Source: Scatophagus argus (lineage: Eukaryota; Chordata; Actinopteri; Scatophagidae). Taken from it: DNA of 64,000 nucleotides. The position numbers and the translations under genes are program-made. Where the stretch lies: NCBI RefSeq assembly GCF_020382885.2, contig NC_058514.1, forward strand, positions 14,432,249 to 14,496,248, read 5' to 3'. Below the pieces are notes generated by a model. The model searched no databases. It was given only the letters and a program-made list of their open reading frames with translations, and was not told where the DNA came from. This document shows positions 61,514 through 64,000 of the stretch, piece by piece; the first letter of the stretch is position 1; the number at the start of each line of letters is the position of its first letter.

Positions 61514-63915
61514 CTACACCAGCTGGTAGCCTGAGCCAGACGTCTGGTCGTATTCTATTGTATACTGCGTGGTCCAGTCCACCGTCACGGGCCGCAGCAG
61601 ACCGCAGCAGCGGATCTCGAAGAAATCTATGAGGTTTCTGAAGCAGCCATGGCTGGGGGGGGAGAAAGAGAGGCATCAGTGTGAGGAAACATCCCAACTC
61701 AGCTGGAGGAGTAACAACTACCTATGACCTGAATATATTTATATTGCTATCACATTTTTTTTCTAAAAACTGCTGGCGGCATTACAAGCTCTCGCCATGC
61801 TGACCAGGACTGTTTTCATATAAAATTATGTCAGCCATGAGATAAGCCATGGTCAAGTAAGTAGGAGGATGTGAATCAAAAAAACTGATACTGAAAAATA
61901 AACACCAACATCTCTCTCTGTCCACCCAGTGTTCGAGTCGAGTCCAAGTCAAGTCCAATCCAAATATATTATTGTATAATTATTATATGATATTGAACTT
62001 AACGTAGATGCCAAATTACTATGGTATATTACATGAAAGAGGTGAGAACTTTCTTCTTTCATTTGGGTGAACTAATCCTTTAATATTATTATCGACCCCT
62101 CATGAAAGGAAGGCGTTCAGCTCTGTGTTGTATACAAATAAGAGAGGATTATTTACTTGAAGGGGCTTTCGATGGATGTGGCTGTGACTTTAAAGTGCTT
62201 GTATCTGCGAGCGTTCATCCTCTCGTTGGTGGTGATTCCCAAAGCCGCGATCTGAGGGAGGTAAAAGAGGTTATCTCACAGAAATCTTAGCGTAACAGAC
62301 ATAAATATCTGCGGAAATTCAAACCGATTATCACATATCACACCATCACATCAAGCTCAAGGTGCGATAATCTATGTTTCCATATTAAAAGCTCAATTGT
62401 AAATCCTAATCCTCATTAATGTTTTCAGTGTGCCTTGTGTTGTGCATTAAATGTAAATCCAGACCTGGTAGAGCTGACACATGATGAGCACTGCCACCCA
62501 CATGAAGTGGAAAATGCTGTTGAGGAACATCCAGAACATCCAGGGAGAGCAGGAGGCGATCTGGGTCAGATAGAGCCAGAAACCATCCTTGGCGTAACTG
62601 GTGGCACAGTGGATCCTCCAGTCTGAGAGGAAAAGAGACAAAGAAGAGGAAGAGGAAGATGAGTGAAGCGGAGAGACGGGGGGGGGGGTGTTTGAAAAGA
62701 GGGGCTTTCTACTCACAGGAAATGCAGCCGTATATCATCCAGCAGATCATGCAGAGCAAGAAGAACAGATAACCCATGAAGTAGCGGTGATTCCCACTTC
62801 CTGTGGAGGAGAAGCAAACGCGTCACGTCTCATTCTGATCACCTTTGGTTTGTCGCTTTGGCTGCCTCTCCCGCCTGAAGGGGAGGTGAAAGCTCTCTGC
62901 TGAACGGCGGCTGTAAAGCTCAGCGAGTAATGTTTACTGTGTTCACCATCTTGTTTTTGTTATTTCCATATTAGCACGCTAACATCTGCTCATGACACAC
63001 AGATGCATAATCAGATCACTGGCGTCCACAGAGCCACACAGCTAGCGCGACTAAAAAAAAAGACTTGTGTGATGGAGCTTCCATTGCACATACAAATTCA
63101 TGCAGATGAGTTCAAACTGAGGAGCTTGACGGCAGTAGAGATAAGAGAGGATGACTGCTGACATGACCAGGTGGAAACTTTCTCATCTTTTTCCAGGCCC
63201 CTGGTCCCAGTTGTTTGTTCAGTTTCCAAGCTTCTTCCTGACCACCTGCCTTCAAAATGAAAGGTGCTACCACGCTCCTTCCTCCCTCCACCGTCTCCGG
63301 TCTGCCTCACAGGCGCCTTCTGACACAGCAGTGAACACACAGCTTCAGTTTCCCCTCTTTATGTCCTGCATCCATCTTCCTTCTCGCAGTGTTGTGGTTT
63401 TGCCACCATTTGTCGTGTCCTTATCTGAGACTGTTTACCCTGAGATGTTTTGTCTAAGCCTCTGTGTTATAAAGATTTTATTTTACAACCTATAATAACC
63501 CACAACCGTTTTGTTTTGAGATCATTACGTTCTTCAGGGTTTGTTCTGTCACTGAACATGTTAGTTAAAACGTACCTAGCAGGGAGGGAGACGTGCTAGT
63601 GGAAAATTAAATTACTGAAATGATGTGAAATGCGGTAACCAGAACTTTTACTGGGTTTTTCTGTTGGCTAGTGAGAGGGCAGCCGTCAAGACTCATGCTG
63701 CTTCTTAAAGTGGAATATGGAAGTGATACAAAAACTGTCAGAGTGAGGTGAAAAATACAAGCAGGCTGTTGTTTGGAAGTGTTGTTGACATCCTCACAAA
63801 TCTGCGGCGTAGCGGACATACCGACACAGTTCCCCACCCAGGGACAGTGGTGGTCGAACTTGGCGATGCAGCGGTTGCACACGGCGCAGTGTTTGGACCT
63901 GATGGGCTTCCGTAT
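61514..63915 (-). CDS. zdhhc17: Palmitoyltransferase ZDHHC17 (HIP14), 3' exons only
   Basis: Five exons on the minus strand: 63915-63822, 62800-62717, 62622-62465, 62251-62157 and 61652-61514 (TAG). They join in frame to give the last 189 residues. The first visible exon carries the cysteine-rich DHHC core ([20 protein letters not shown], then [12 protein letters not shown]); the DHHC cysteine is the acyl carrier. Two membrane segments follow ([39 protein letters not shown]), then the TTxE-type motif ITTNERMN and the C-terminus [21 protein letters not shown]17 is a Golgi/vesicle enzyme that palmitoylates neuronal proteins such as SNAP25 and huntingtin. Its N-terminal ankyrin repeats lie beyond the right edge. 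The close match to ZDHHC17 rather than ZDHHC13 is clear in the C-terminal tail. It is convergent with csrp2, as in mammals. Confidence 0.97.
62801..63821 (-). other. zdhhc17: zdhhc17 intron
   Basis: Bounded by donor GTATGT at 63821 and acceptor CTCCACAG at 62801. No coding sequence or recognised repeat. Confidence 0.6.
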
Positions 63916-64000
63916 CTGTAACAAAACGGACATACGGGCAGTTAAATGTTGTTTTATCCTTGCTAATATCCTCTGTTTGGATCATCAGTTTCTCTTCAAG
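63916..64000 (-). other. zdhhc17: zdhhc17 intron, continuing off the window
   Basis: The acceptor ends TTGTTACAG at 63916. The upstream exons, encoding the ankyrin repeats and first membrane segments, are not in the window. Confidence 0.7.

Noticed and set aside
60936..61697. Longest open frame in the window (253 codons, minus strand)
   Set aside because: It overlaps the last zdhhc17 exon in a different frame and runs through low-complexity 3' UTR (homopolymers, TACTA-type runs). Composition is that of translated repeats, with no domain.

Overview
The window is vertebrate nuclear DNA from a ray-finned (teleost) fish, most likely a percomorph. Genes are split by GT-AG introns, intergenic DNA carries fish-type SINEs, LINE relics, a PIF/Harbinger element and many microsatellites, and one gene is a fish-egg lectin, a family known from fish. 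No bacterial, phage or CRISPR-type content was seen.

Layout: (1) 1-1405, minus strand: a fish-egg lectin-like secreted tectonin-repeat protein with a TATA box about 96 bp upstream of its ATG; it runs off the left edge. (2) About 1.5-15 kb: intergenic DNA with a truncated SINE, a repeat-rich element at 5.65-6.41 kb, and two diverged copies of a noncoding segment (7.07-7.93 kb and 10.60-11.23 kb). (3) 15033-20026, minus strand: an eight-exon PIM-family kinase with a long N-terminal extension that repeats a basic KRKAS/KRHR module; a Harbinger element sits in one intron and a perfect heat-shock-element motif lies about 185 bp upstream of the ATG. (4) 20.2-30.2 kb: intergenic DNA with an intact SINE carrying a 10-bp target duplication, a related repeat, a (GATA)n tract and a LINE 3' fragment. 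(5) 31934-40414, plus strand: e2f7, complete in 12 coding exons (810 aa), with two E2F DNA-binding domains. (6) 49966-58388, plus strand: csrp2, complete in 5 coding exons (193 aa). (7) 61514-63915, minus strand: the 3' part of zdhhc17 (DHHC palmitoyltransferase), running off the right edge and convergent with csrp2.

The block e2f7-csrp2-zdhhc17 matches the neighbourhood of these genes at human 12q21.2, so it is old conserved synteny. The lectin and the PIM-like kinase belong to fish-specific or fish-expanded families. The genes do not form one pathway. For the three complete genes (PIM-like kinase, e2f7, csrp2) the summed exon lengths are an exact multiple of three with a single terminal stop. 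The exons of the two edge-truncated genes also join in frame. This is strong internal support for the models. I did not find a convincing new biological system. The best leads are the HSE plus repeated basic module of the PIM-like gene, the duplicated noncoding segment, and a hairpin at the e2f7 poly(A) signal.
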